Source: Acidimicrobiales bacterium
GTDB taxonomy: Bacteria; Actinomycetota; Acidimicrobiia; Acidimicrobiales; MedAcidi-G1
Direction: 5' to 3'
NCBI GenBank assembly: GCA_029242745.1
Contig: JAQWTI010000030.1
Coordinates: 1-61,841 of the forward strand
Length of the DNA stretch: 61,841 nt
Made by a program: the position numbers and the translations under genes. How positions within the stretch are numbered: position 1 is the stretch's first letter; every line of letters begins with the position of its first letter. A model generated the notes under the pieces. That model saw nothing but the letters and a program-made list of their open reading frames with translations. It was not told the DNA's origin and did not search any database. Shown here piece by piece: positions 7,721-17,100 of this stretch.

Positions 7721-9562
7721 GTGCATCTCGAATCCCTACTTTCACCCGATGATCTAAGCGACCTCAACCCTGAGGAACTAGAGGCTCTGGCGGTTGAACT
7801 GCGTCAACGGATAGTAGATACTGTCAACCGAACCGGTGGTCACCTGGGTTCGAATCTGGGCGCTGTCGAACTCACTCTGGCGCTCCACCGAGTCTTCGAT
7901 AGCCCCCGCGACGCCATTCTCTGGGATACCGGTCACCAGACCTACGTTCACAAACTACTGACCGGGCGGATCGGCGAGTTCGAGGGCCTCCGCCAGACTG
8001 GACAACTCTCGGGTTACCCGTCCCGTGAGGAATCAGCACACGATTGGATCGAGAACTCCCACGCCTCCACTGTGCTGTCATACGCCCATGGTCTGGCTAC
8101 TGCTCGCTCTTTGACTAGTGGACGCGGCCGGGTCGTAGCTGTCATTGGAGACGGGTCGATGACGGGCGGCATGGCCTTCGAGGGTCTAAATAATCTTGGC
8201 CACAGCGGCCTACCGGTAACCATCGTACTTAACGACAATGGGCGATCTTACGCCCCAACCGTAGGGCGGCTCTCAGAGAGCCTTATCCGGATCCGTTCCA
8301 ATCCGACCTATATGAGACGCCAGCGCCACCTCGAGGATTTGGCCGAGCGGCTCCCGTGGGTAGGTGAGCTGGTCGAGCGGGGAATCAATGCCACAAAGGC
8401 TGCCCTTCGGGAGATGTTCGAACCGACGGCGTTCTTCGAGGCGCTCGGCGTCCACTACCTCGGGCCATTTGATGGTCACGACATTGCTGAGGTTGAGGAC
8501 GCTCTAACCAACGCTAAGGAGTTTGACGGTCCCGTTGTGGTACACGTGCTGACCCAGAAAGGCCGGGGCCATGCACCGGCCGAACAAGACCCGATCAAGC
8601 ACATGCACGATACGGGTGGAGTAAAGCCCGGCAGTTATACCGAGGCGTTCACTGAGTCGCTGATCAAAGCCGCTGAGTCCCGGCCAGAACTGGTGGCCAT
8701 TACAGCAGCCATGCCCGACTCCACAGGACTGCTTCCATTCTGTAATCGATTCCCGGAAAGGTGCTTTGATGTCGGCATCGCTGAGCAGCACGCGGTCACC
8801 GCTGCTGCCGGGATGGCCATGGGAGGCCTCCGGCCGGTGGTCGCGCTGTACGCCACATTTCTGAGCCGAGCCTTCGATCAAGTGAACCTAGACGTCGGCC
8901 TTCACAACTTGCCTGTCGTGTTTTGCTTAGACCGTGCCGGCATTACCGGAGACGATGGTCCATCACACCACGGAGTGCTGGACATGGTATTGCTGTCGAA
9001 AGTGCCCGGGATGACGGTTTTAGCACCCTCGTCCTATCAAGAGTTACAACAAATGTTTGAAGACGCCATGACCATCACCGACGGACCGGTGGCCATTCGC
9101 TGGTCCAAGACACCAGCTCCCCACGTGGGTTGGGACGAGGTAGGACGGGGGCTATCTGCCAGACATGTTCGGTCTGGGAGTAAGTCGGTCTGTCTGCTAG
9201 GTGCTGGAAAAATGCTGACGGTAGCCCTAGCCGCAGCAGACGAGTTGGCTGCTGAAGGAATCAAAGCGACCGTTTGGGACCCACGCTGCATTAGACCGCT
9301 TGATGCCAAGATGCTTGATGACGCTGCTAGTCATCAGTTGGTGGTCACCATTGAGGACGGTTTCCGCGAAGGCGGATTCGGCACTGGCGTGCTTGATGCA
9401 CTATCGGCACGGCCAGGTGGAATCCATTCACACACAACCGAGGTAGCAGTACTTGGTGTACCAGTTGACCACCACGCCCACGGGTCGCCAGACGCCCTGC
9501 TAGCTTCATTGGGCCTTGACGGTCCCGGCGTCGCCGCCGTTGTACGAGCCCGACTGAACTAG
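7721..9562 (+). CDS. dxs: 1-deoxy-D-xylulose-5-phosphate synthase
   Basis: Dxs condenses pyruvate and glyceraldehyde-3-phosphate, with thiamine diphosphate, to start the MEP isoprenoid pathway. The 613-residue protein shows GGHLGSNLG at 39-47, the thiamine/Mg motif GDGSMTGG at 143-150 followed by the conserved NDN at 171-173, and GIAEQHAVTAAAGMA in the pyrimidine-binding domain. A short transketolase C-terminal domain follows. The start is GTG at 7721. It converges on nfuA with a 13-nt gap. Confidence 0.97.
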   Translation: MHLESLLSPDDLSDLNPEELEALAVELRQRIVDTVNRTGGHLGSNLGAVELTLALHRVFDSPRDAILWDTGHQTYVHKLLTGRIGEFEGLRQTGQLSGYPSREESAHDWIENSHASTVLSYAHGLATARSLTSGRGRVVAVIGDGSMTGGMAFEGLNNLGHSGLPVTIVLNDNGRSYAPTVGRLSESLIRIRSNPTYMRRQRHLEDLAERLPWVGELVERGINATKAALREMFEPTAFFEALGVHYLGPFDGHDIAEVEDALTNAKEFDGPVVVHVLTQKGRGHAPAEQDPIKHMHDTGGVKPGSYTEAFTESLIKAAESRPELVAITAAMPDSTGLLPFCNRFPERCFDVGIAEQHAVTAAAGMAMGGLRPVVALYATFLSRAFDQVNLDVGLHNLPVVFCLDRAGITGDDGPSHHGVLDMVLLSKVPGMTVLAPSSYQELQQMFEDAMTITDGPVAIRWSKTPAPHVGWDEVGRGLSARHVRSGSKSVCLLGAGKMLTVALAAADELAAEGIKATVWDPRCIRPLDAKMLDDAASHQLVVTIEDGFREGGFGTGVLDALSARPGGIHSHTTEVAVLGVPVDHHAHGSPDALLASLGLDGPGVAAVVRARLN

Positions 9563-9575
9563 ACCAAACTTCCAA

Positions 9576-10223
9576 TCAAGAATAAAACGGGTTATCACCG
9601 GCTGAGTGGTCGGTGGCATCCACTACTTCGGTGATTTCTGGCACAGTCTCGACAATTGTCCGCTGGATACCTTCCGTCAAGGTGGCCTGACTCATGGAAC
9701 ATCCCTGACAGCCGCCACCCATAGTTACGTAAGCAGTGCGACCATCCACTCCGATGAGCGTGGCAAAGCCCCCATGGGAGGCCAGCATCGGGTTAATACT
9801 TTTTTCGAGCAGTTGCTCTATCCGCTCAGGCACCTCGCCTACCAGTTCCAACTCTCCAACATCACCCAGTGGATTAGGTCGGTTCGGGTTGCGAATTACT
9901 AGACCACCCTGAATCGGATTGTTGGGTAGATCAAGAGTGGCGCCAGCCAACTTGGTCCGACTTTCGCCACCCACGGCCATCTGCAATGAGGTCTCAGCCT
10001 CTCCATCAAGACTCCAACGATGAGAGTCCTCAGGAAGCTCGTCAACGGGCACGAAAGCCAGGTCATAGACATAGTCCACACCAGAAACGCCGGTCACCTC
10101 GATAAACAGGGCCAGCGTGGTGGGATCCTCCCCGTCGTCTTGGGAATTACGTACCTCGAGTACCTTGGCCAACGCACTATCGCTGACCTCCATGATCCGC
10201 TCAGCGGTGAGGGTGTCGCTCAT
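9576..10223 (-). CDS. nfuA: NfuA/NifU-type iron-sulfur carrier protein
   Basis: This 215-residue protein has an N-terminal HesB/IscA-like domain without its usual cysteines and a C-terminal NifU domain. The cluster motif is Cys172-x-x-Cys175 in GGGCQGCSMSQAT. The domain order matches NfuA, which delivers 4Fe-4S clusters to apo-enzymes; in this window MoaA and the RecB-like nuclease are plausible clients (inference). The ATG at 10223 follows a TACGAT box by six nt. It is divergent from the crotonase gene at 10309. Confidence 0.9.
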   Translation of the reverse strand: MSDTLTAERIMEVSDSALAKVLEVRNSQDDGEDPTTLALFIEVTGVSGVDYVYDLAFVPVDELPEDSHRWSLDGEAETSLQMAVGGESRTKLAGATLDLPNNPIQGGLVIRNPNRPNPLGDVGELELVGEVPERIEQLLEKSINPMLASHGGFATLIGVDGRTAYVTMGGGCQGCSMSQATLTEGIQRTIVETVPEITEVVDATDHSAGDNPFYS

Positions 10224-10229
10224 AACCCC

Positions 10230-10235
10230 ATCGTA
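10230..10235 (-). promoter_or_regulatory. Candidate leaderless -10 box of nfuA (TACGAT)
   Basis: On the minus strand TACGAT ends six nt before the ATG of nfuA; the intervening GGGGTT gives no useful ribosome site. The divergent crotonase has a matching box. Confidence 0.5.
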
Positions 10236-10296
10236 TCCGGCGATCCGTCTATGCCCGTGTGGACGGACCGGTGAGAGGTCTTCCAGCCACCAGCAG

Positions 10297-10302
10297 TAAT
10301 CT
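10297..10302 (+). promoter_or_regulatory. Candidate leaderless -10 box (TAATCT)
   Basis: TAATCT is followed by TGGGGT and then ATG at 10309. The six-nt spacing fits a transcript starting at the start codon. Confidence 0.5.
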
Positions 10303-10308
10303 TGGGGT

Positions 10309-11031
10309 ATGAGTGACGCGACTACGAAACCGGTGACCATCCGATACGCCAGTGGCCCGACCGAGACGGGCATTGCAGTAATCACAATGGACGATGGCAA
10401 AGCCAATGCCTTGGGCCACGACATGATCAGCGCCCTTCTGACAGCGATGGACGAGGTGGAGGCTGCCGGCGCCGACGCCCTCGTCATTGTCGGCCGCCCG
10501 GGAAGATTCTCAGCCGGCTTCGACCTAGCAGTCATGAAAGGTGACGCTGGCGAAGCACGCGACATGCTGGCCGCCGGCGTTGATCTCTTCCTTCGTATAT
10601 TCCAGTTTCCGCGACCAGTGGTCGTGGCCTGCACAGGACATGCCATTGCTGCAGGTGCCATCATCTTGATGTCGTCTGATATACGGATCGGTACGGCCGG
10701 TGAGTTCAAGATCGGCATGCCGGAGTTGACGATCGGGATGCCTCTCCCATCTTTCGCTACCGAGTTGATGCGAGACCGGCTATCCAAACGCCATCTAACT
10801 CAGGCCACTCTCGGACAAATGTACGATCCCGAGAGAGCCATCGACGCGGGATTCCTTGACGAGGTAGTGCCTGAAGGGGTGTTGGATACCGCCATTGACC
10901 GGGCATGGCAAGTAGGAGACGTCAGCAGTGGGCCATTGAAGCGAACACGGATTACCGCGCGTGGAAATGTTGCAAATACAATCCGTTTGGGACTCGTCGA
11001 AGACCTGTCCCACTTCACTGTCGAGTCCTAG
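10309..11031 (+). CDS. Enoyl-CoA hydratase/isomerase (crotonase) family protein
   Basis: A 240-residue crotonase-fold protein. Oxyanion-hole segments are visible as RFSAGFDL and GHAIAAGAIILMSSD. The substrate cannot be assigned; members act on acyl-CoA thioesters in beta-oxidation and related paths. The TIRL segment of the C-terminus is shorter than in trimeric FadB-type enzymes. It is probably the first gene of a unit with the ferrochelatase 33 nt downstream, an association with no obvious metabolic logic. Confidence 0.88.
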   Translation: MSDATTKPVTIRYASGPTETGIAVITMDDGKANALGHDMISALLTAMDEVEAAGADALVIVGRPGRFSAGFDLAVMKGDAGEARDMLAAGVDLFLRIFQFPRPVVVACTGHAIAAGAIILMSSDIRIGTAGEFKIGMPELTIGMPLPSFATELMRDRLSKRHLTQATLGQMYDPERAIDAGFLDEVVPEGVLDTAIDRAWQVGDVSSGPLKRTRITARGNVANTIRLGLVEDLSHFTVES

Positions 11032-11064
11032 AGATCAAGCCAAGAAGCAGAAGAGCAGGACGGA

Positions 11065-12114
11065 ATGGCAGAAAACCCAGACGCAGGTTACGACGCCCTC
11101 CTACTCGTGGCCTTCGGAGCGCCTGAATCACTCGACGAAGTAGCCCCTTTCCTATCTCGCGTTACTGCTGGCCGCCCGATCCCACCGGACCGCCTAGCTG
11201 AGGTTTTCGACCGGTACCGGTCGGTCGGTGGCCGATCACCTTTGAATGGGCGACTCAGATCCCTGAAAGAATCGGTCACCGCTCGCCTCACCGAATGCGG
11301 CATCGAAGTCCCCGTATTCTGGGGAAACCGTAATGCCCCTCCTCTCCTAACTGAGACGATCTCTGCGATGCGTGACGCCGGCGTGAAACGGGCGCTGGCC
11401 TGGACTGCCACGCCTTACTCCTCCTACAGCAGTTGTCGGCAGTACTCGGAAAACCTCGAAATTGCCTTAACCACTGTGGGGACAGGCGCACCTGTGATAG
11501 ACCAGATTCGTCGCCATCACGACCACCCAGGATTGGTGGAGCCAGCAGCTGAACGACTAGCCGAAGCCATCGAACGCCTTCCCTCTGACCGGCGGGGTCG
11601 AGCACATCTACTCTTCTCGGCCCACAGCATCCCTAACGTGATGGCTGCCAACTGCGACTACGTTGCGCAGTTGCGCGACGTTGCGGAACTAGTTGCTGAA
11701 CGTGTCGACCCTGAAGGCCGACACAACCGAGAAGTAGTGTGGCAATCACGCAGTGGCCCACCGCAGATCCCGTGGCTTGAGCCTGACGTAGGTGATCGAA
11801 TCAAGGCTCTAGCAGCATCTGGTGTGGACGCGGTGGCGGTGTCACCCATCGGTTTCCCAGTAGAGAACTTCGAAATTGTCTGGGACCTCGACGTGGAAGC
11901 GGCCACACAAGCGGAAGTAGCAGGCGTAGCCTTCCAGCGGGCTGAAGCGGTCGACAACGACCCGCGTTTCGTTGACATGATCGTCAAGTTGTTCCTAGAG
12001 CGGGCGTTTCCAGAACAGGCCCACGGATCTGGCTCAGCCCATGGTGAATCAACAGGGCCCCTTGGGCGGTCACCCGACAGATGCCCGTCAGCCTGCTGTC
12101 CACCACCACGCTGA
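11065..12114 (+). CDS. cpfC: Ferrochelatase (coproporphyrin type, CpfC/HemH)
   Basis: This enzyme inserts ferrous iron into a porphyrin. Actinobacteria use coproporphyrin III before decarboxylation to haem, hence the name chosen. The 349-residue protein has the metal-site His187 in SAHSIP and Glu270 in VENFEIVWDLD. In that second segment many homologues carry a His two residues before the Glu, while here it is Asn268. The C-terminus ends with Cys340, Cys344 and Cys345, resembling the cysteine tail that binds a 2Fe-2S cluster in actinobacterial enzymes; the internal fourth ligand position seen in others (near residue 159) is not Cys here. AGCAGGACGGA precedes the ATG. Confidence 0.92.
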   Translation: MAENPDAGYDALLLVAFGAPESLDEVAPFLSRVTAGRPIPPDRLAEVFDRYRSVGGRSPLNGRLRSLKESVTARLTECGIEVPVFWGNRNAPPLLTETISAMRDAGVKRALAWTATPYSSYSSCRQYSENLEIALTTVGTGAPVIDQIRRHHDHPGLVEPAAERLAEAIERLPSDRRGRAHLLFSAHSIPNVMAANCDYVAQLRDVAELVAERVDPEGRHNREVVWQSRSGPPQIPWLEPDVGDRIKALAASGVDAVAVSPIGFPVENFEIVWDLDVEAATQAEVAGVAFQRAEAVDNDPRFVDMIVKLFLERAFPEQAHGSGSAHGESTGPLGRSPDRCPSACCPPPR

Positions 12115-12169
12115 GGTGGACCAGATATCGACCCATCCCATAACAGGGGGGCTGGGCGCGTTATTTTTG

Positions 12170-12490
12170 ATGACAATGAACCACGCTCGAATTGCTACGG
12201 AGGCTCTCCGCTTTCGCCTAGAAACATTTTCAGCAAGGGTTGAAGCACCACCGGGACTAGACGCGGACGAAGCCGGTGCGTTACTCGTGGCCTGTGGTGA
12301 CCCTGGGGTGGACCACGCGCTCCGGATGGTTGGTGAGACTTGGTCTCAGGCAGGATTGCAACCAGACAACATTGAGAACCCCTGGACAGCCGGTGAGGCT
12401 GCCCAACTGCGATCAGTCGGTGGTTCAGCACTGCTCGATGCCCTTGATGAGTTAGTCACGGGCGTCACCCGATGTCGTTTCCGCACCTGA
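12170..12490 (+). CDS. Small protein of unknown function
   Basis: I do not recognise this 106-residue protein. It looks all-helical and acidic in the middle (GLDADEAGALLVACGDPGVD) with a Leu-rich C-terminal helix. The ATG at 12170 is chosen because the frame upstream runs into the ferrochelatase gene; the frame itself is open from 12041. It lies between ferrochelatase and parC on the same strand. Coding status is likely but not certain; conservation next to parC would settle it. Confidence 0.5.
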   Translation: MTMNHARIATEALRFRLETFSARVEAPPGLDADEAGALLVACGDPGVDHALRMVGETWSQAGLQPDNIENPWTAGEAAQLRSVGGSALLDALDELVTGVTRCRFRT

Positions 12491-12596
12491 GCCCACCCCA
12501 GAGCACTTCGATCAACCCTCCTGCCGCGAACCAGGGAGCGCGCGCCTGTACGGTCGCCATCGACTGGCCCCTCAAGCAGGATTACAAACAGCACTT

Positions 12597-15014
12597 ATGA
12601 GCAAGCAGCAGAAGCTCATCCCCGACGAGATGGACTACGCACGCGACATCGTAGATGTCTCGGTCGAGGACGAGATGAAGGAGTCCTTTCTCGCCTACTC
12701 GCTCTCGGTCATTACGTCACGGGCCATCCCCGATATACGCGACGGACTTAAGCCAGTGCAACGTCGAATCCTCTACTCAATGCTCAGGATGGGGATACGA
12801 CCCGACACTCCACATCGGAAAAGCGCCAGGGTGGTGGGCGACACCATGGGCCGCTACCACCCCCACGGTGATGCTGCGATCTACGACGCTCTGGTACGCA
12901 TGGGCCAATCGTTTTCGCGCGGCATGACCCTGATAGATCCTCAGGGCAACTTCGGTTCATTGGACGACCCACCGGCTGCTCCTAGGTACACCGAGTGTCG
13001 GCTCAGTGAGGCCGCAATGGCCATGGTGCGCGAACTAGACGAGGACACCGTGGGTTTCCGCCCCACCTACGACGGTGAGTCCACTGAACCCACTTACCTT
13101 CCTGCACTGCTCCCCAATCTTCTGCTAAACGGCACAACCGGCATCGCGGTGGGTATGGCGACAAACATGCCCACCCACAACCTGGCTGAGATCCACGCCG
13201 CAGTCACCCTCGTCATGAACAAGAGACGACCCAAACCAACCGTTGACGAGTTGCTGGCCGTCCTTCCTGGCCCAGACTTTCCTAGCGGAGGCATCGTGAT
13301 CGACGATGACATCAGAACGGCCTACGAAACCGGCCGGGGCTCGATCCGGATCCGCGCTCGGGCCCATGTAGAGGACATAGGTCGAGGTCGTCAGGCCATC
13401 GTGGTCACCGAACTTCCCTATCTGGTCGGTCCTGAACGGGTAATTGGCAAACTCAAAGAGCTAAACGAAACAGCCCGGGTGGAAGGAATAGCTGACTTTA
13501 AGAACCTCTCGGATCGCCATTCTGGACTCCGTCTCCAAATCACGGTCAAGCCGGGATACAACCCTCAGGCAGTTCTTGGCGAGTTGTACCGGCTGACCCC
13601 CATGGAGGAGTCATTTGGCATCAACAACGTGGTGTTGGTAAACGGTGAGCCCCGCACAGTTGGCCTGTACGACCTGTGCCATCACTACATCAACCACCGT
13701 CTCGAGGTGGTAGTGCGCCGGACCCACTTCCGTCGTGACCGGGCTGAAGAGCGACTACATATAGTTGACGGCCTACTCGTGGCCCTGCAAGCCATTGATG
13801 AAGTGGTGGCAACCATTCGAGCCTCAGAAGACACAGCGACAGCCCGCACCGCTCTAATGGACCGCTTCTCACTGAGTCGTATCCAAACTGACCACATCTT
13901 GGATATGCCGCTGAAGCGCCTCACAGCGCTGGAAGTCCGTCGCCTTGAAGAGGAACGTAACGAGTTGGAAATGTCAATCACCCAGTACACGAAACTTCTC
14001 GATTCAGAAAAGACACAGCGATCCCTCGTAGTTGCCGAACTAAAAGAAGCTGTTGAGCAGTTCGGGCGGGCCCGCCGGACCGAGATTCTGCACCCCGACG
14101 ATCTGCCAGTTTTTGACGCCGTGAAGGTGGCTGATGACGTAGCCGACGAGCCTTGTGTAGTAACCCTGTCAACTTCCGGACAAATCGGACGTCTACCGGC
14201 CGAGGGTGGCAAACGAGCGTCCCCCGGGCGTCATGATGTCCTAGTAGCCCAGGCGCTGACACGGACCACCGCAACGATCACTGCGGTTACTTCCGAAGGC
14301 CGTGCCTTGCATGCACTGGCCGCTGAACTGGCAGACGGTGAAGGCCGAGCCCGAGGTGCAGGCGCGGCACAAGCCTTCGGCACTAATCGTGGAGAAATTA
14401 TCCACACCGTGGTGGCTGACAGCAACGAACACCTTGTATTGATAACGGCGCAGGGTGCAGCCAAACGGCTAACCCTCAGAGAGGCCCAAGAAACTCGTGG
14501 CGGCAAACATCTGCTGAAGCTCAAGAGTGGTGATCGGGTAATCGCAGCATTCGCCGCTCCAGATGGAATCGATCTGGTTCTGGTGGCGTCTGACGGCCAG
14601 GTGTTGCGAACTCCTGTAAACGGCATCAGCGTGCAAGGTCGAGGAGCAGCCGGTGTCGCCGGGATGAAGTTACGTGACGGCGCCAGCCTGGTCGCCGCCG
14701 CTCCCGCTCTTGGCGACGATTGTCTAATAACGGTTGCTGATGATGCCTCAGTAAAGGCCACACCGCTATCTGAATTGGAAGCAAAAGGGCGGGGCGGTAT
14801 TGGCGTCAGGGTCTCGCGCCTGTCAGATGGAGCATCCCTTACCTTGGCTCACGTTGGGCCACCCATCGGCCTGCTCGCCGTAATGGTCAGCGACACCGAC
14901 CCAAAGAAGCCTGACCCAGCACCGGTGCCCCTTATGTTGGAGACCACGAAACGTGATCTGGTCAGCTCAGCATCGGAACGACAGATTCTGGCCATTGGCC
15001 CATCGAGGTGGTAG
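12597..15014 (+). CDS. parC: Type IIA topoisomerase subunit A, ParC-like
   Basis: This is the DNA cleavage subunit of a gyrase/topoisomerase IV enzyme, 805 residues. The catalytic tyrosine is Tyr131 in AAPRYTECR. The quinolone region reads HPHGDAAIYD, with Ala93 where E. coli GyrA has Ser83, and Asp97 at the acidic position. The C-terminal propeller lacks the GyrA box (QRRGGKG); the corresponding place reads AEGGKRASPGR. With A before B in order, a ParE-like partner, and no dnaA, dnaN or recF nearby, a topoisomerase IV assignment is favoured over gyrase. Automatic annotation would probably say gyrA. Confidence 0.88.
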   Translation: MSKQQKLIPDEMDYARDIVDVSVEDEMKESFLAYSLSVITSRAIPDIRDGLKPVQRRILYSMLRMGIRPDTPHRKSARVVGDTMGRYHPHGDAAIYDALVRMGQSFSRGMTLIDPQGNFGSLDDPPAAPRYTECRLSEAAMAMVRELDEDTVGFRPTYDGESTEPTYLPALLPNLLLNGTTGIAVGMATNMPTHNLAEIHAAVTLVMNKRRPKPTVDELLAVLPGPDFPSGGIVIDDDIRTAYETGRGSIRIRARAHVEDIGRGRQAIVVTELPYLVGPERVIGKLKELNETARVEGIADFKNLSDRHSGLRLQITVKPGYNPQAVLGELYRLTPMEESFGINNVVLVNGEPRTVGLYDLCHHYINHRLEVVVRRTHFRRDRAEERLHIVDGLLVALQAIDEVVATIRASEDTATARTALMDRFSLSRIQTDHILDMPLKRLTALEVRRLEEERNELEMSITQYTKLLDSEKTQRSLVVAELKEAVEQFGRARRTEILHPDDLPVFDAVKVADDVADEPCVVTLSTSGQIGRLPAEGGKRASPGRHDVLVAQALTRTTATITAVTSEGRALHALAAELADGEGRARGAGAAQAFGTNRGEIIHTVVADSNEHLVLITAQGAAKRLTLREAQETRGGKHLLKLKSGDRVIAAFAAPDGIDLVLVASDGQVLRTPVNGISVQGRGAAGVAGMKLRDGASLVAAAPALGDDCLITVADDASVKATPLSELEAKGRGGIGVRVSRLSDGASLTLAHVGPPIGLLAVMVSDTDPKKPDPAPVPLMLETTKRDLVSSASERQILAIGPSRW

Positions 15015-15016
15015 CC

Positions 15017-17095
15017 GTGACCGCCGCTAGTTCGAAGGGGGCGCCCAGCGTCAAGAAGCCAGTCAAGGCTTCTGGCTACGACGCTGACGCCATTCAGACC
15101 CTTGAAGGGCTCGATGCCGTCCGTAAACGCCCCGGCATGTACATCGGTGGTACAGGTGGGCCAGGTCTGATGCACTTGGTCTGGGAGCTGGTCGATAACG
15201 CTGTCGACGAAGCGGCCGCCGGGTACGCCCGCAACATCGAAGTCACGCTGCACCGAGACCACTCCGTTGAAGTAGCCGACAACGGCCGCGGTATTCCAAT
15301 TGATCGTCACTCAAAGCAAAAAGTATCGGCACTTGAGGTGGTCCTTACTGAACTACACGCCGGTGGGAAGTTTGGCGGTGGCGCGTATGGGGCATCTGGA
15401 GGCCTCCACGGCGTTGGAGCCTCAGTAGTCAATGCTCTGTCCACCAAACTTGTGGCTCAGGTTGACCGCGGCGGCCACACTCACGAACTTGCGTTCAGCG
15501 AACGGGTTGCCGGACACTTCACCGGCACATCATTTAAGCCCAGCCATGATCTCGCCCAGGTAAAGCGAATTTCAAAGACCAAAACAGGTACGCGGATCCG
15601 CTTCTGGCCCGACCGGGAAATTTTTGATGAAGGCGCACTCATAGAGGCAGAGGAGATTCGCCAGCGCATCATCCAGTCATGCTTCCTCGTACCCGGCATG
15701 AAAGTTCGTCTAATCGACAAGCGACCTGGAGGTGCCGAACCTTTCGAGTTCGTCTCACGTGGAGGGCTGGCCGATCTTGTTGACCACCTCTCCGTTGGTG
15801 ACAACGCTTGTGAGATCATCACCTTGTCGGGTATCTCCGAGTTCACTGAGCGAGTGCCGGTCGGCGGCAAGATGAGCGACGTAAGTCGCGAATGCATTGT
15901 CGAGGTGGCTCTCCGGTGGGTCAAGGGCTACGACCCCAGAATTGAGTCTTTTGTTAACACGATCCCAACAAGTCAAGGTGGCACCCACACCGCTGGATTC
16001 GACCGTGCGCTGACCCGAGCCGTTAACGATGTTCTCCTCAAAGACACCCGCAAACTCGCAAGATTGGCCAAAGAAAACAAACACCGTGCCACCAAGGAAG
16101 ACGTTCAAGAGGGGTTGGTCGCCGCACTGAAGGTGGTGTTTCCTGAACCGCAGTTCCGGGGCCAAACAAAGCAGGAGCTAGGAACACCGGCTGTCGAAAA
16201 AATTGTTTACGAGGTCGTCAAAAGCGGCCTTACCGACTGGTTTGGCGGAGGTGGTCCTAAGAGCCACATCACCGCTGTTCGAGACAAACTCACCAACGCT
16301 GTGATTGACCGCGTCACCTCTAAACAACTCCTAGAAACCCGCCGTAAGGCTGCCAACATGGGCTCAACAGGGATGCCCGACAAACTGGCTGACTGCCGGA
16401 CACATGGACTAGACGCCGAACTCATCATCGTTGAAGGAGACTCTGCGGCCGGGCCTGCAAAGGCGGGCCGCAATTCGGCCAATACTGCCATCCTCCCGCT
16501 ACGGGGCAAGGTAGTTAACGCTGGAAAGGCCACGCTGAAGCAGGTATTTGATAACGCTGAAGCCCAGGCTCTTTTCACCGCTATCGGAGCAGGATCAGGT
16601 AAGGACTTCGATATCGAATCGGCTCGTTACGGACGCATTGTCATACTGTGCGATGCCGACGTAGATGGCAGCCATATCCGCTGCCTTCTCCTCACCCTCA
16701 TTCACGAGTACATGCGCCCGCTTCTAACCGAAGGTCGTGTCTTCGCCGCCCAACCACCCCTGTACTCGCTAAGGGTTGGTGACACCGTCCACCGAGCGTT
16801 CACCGACGAAGAGCGCGACAACATCACTGCGTCCCTCGCTAAAGGAGGACGCAAGGTTGAGAACCTCAAATGGAACCGCTTCAAGGGACTTGGCGAAATG
16901 AACGTCGATGAGTTGGCTGAATGTGCCCTAGATCCAGAAACTCGAATTCTTAAACGCCTCACCATGGAGGAAGGACACGAAGCAACCGCCGCCGCAAAAC
17001 TCTTTGACGTGCTGATGGGCTCGGACGTTTCAAAGCGTCGGGACTACCTGATCGCCAACAGTGCCCTTTTAGACCCAGCCGCCCTCGACGTTTAG
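15017..17095 (+). CDS. parE: Type IIA topoisomerase subunit B, ParE-like
   Basis: This is the ATPase subunit paired with the preceding gene, ~692 residues. GHKL motifs are ELVDNAVDEA, DNGRGIPID and GGLHGVGASVVNAL; the TOPRIM residues are in EGDSAAGPAK and DADVDGSHIR. Stretches such as GQTKQELGTPAV and GAGSGKDFDIESARYG resemble actinobacterial ParE more than GyrB (from memory of the families). I chose the GTG at 15017, three nt after the parC stop, with GAGGTGG before it; a GTG at 15008 overlapping parC is in frame too. The recB-like gene follows five nt after the stop. Confidence 0.88.
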   Translation: MTAASSKGAPSVKKPVKASGYDADAIQTLEGLDAVRKRPGMYIGGTGGPGLMHLVWELVDNAVDEAAAGYARNIEVTLHRDHSVEVADNGRGIPIDRHSKQKVSALEVVLTELHAGGKFGGGAYGASGGLHGVGASVVNALSTKLVAQVDRGGHTHELAFSERVAGHFTGTSFKPSHDLAQVKRISKTKTGTRIRFWPDREIFDEGALIEAEEIRQRIIQSCFLVPGMKVRLIDKRPGGAEPFEFVSRGGLADLVDHLSVGDNACEIITLSGISEFTERVPVGGKMSDVSRECIVEVALRWVKGYDPRIESFVNTIPTSQGGTHTAGFDRALTRAVNDVLLKDTRKLARLAKENKHRATKEDVQEGLVAALKVVFPEPQFRGQTKQELGTPAVEKIVYEVVKSGLTDWFGGGGPKSHITAVRDKLTNAVIDRVTSKQLLETRRKAANMGSTGMPDKLADCRTHGLDAELIIVEGDSAAGPAKAGRNSANTAILPLRGKVVNAGKATLKQVFDNAEAQALFTAIGAGSGKDFDIESARYGRIVILCDADVDGSHIRCLLLTLIHEYMRPLLTEGRVFAAQPPLYSLRVGDTVHRAFTDEERDNITASLAKGGRKVENLKWNRFKGLGEMNVDELAECALDPETRILKRLTMEEGHEATAAAKLFDVLMGSDVSKRRDYLIANSALLDPAALDV

Positions 17096-17100
17096 GAACC

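Noticed and set aside
7840..7862. GGGTTCGAATCTGGG, a tRNA T-arm-like match
   Set aside because: It encodes the conserved HLGSNLG motif of dxs, and no acceptor or anticodon arm pairs around it.
12041..12169. N-terminal extension of the small gene before parC
   Set aside because: It overlaps the ferrochelatase C-terminus in another frame and adds nothing recognisable.
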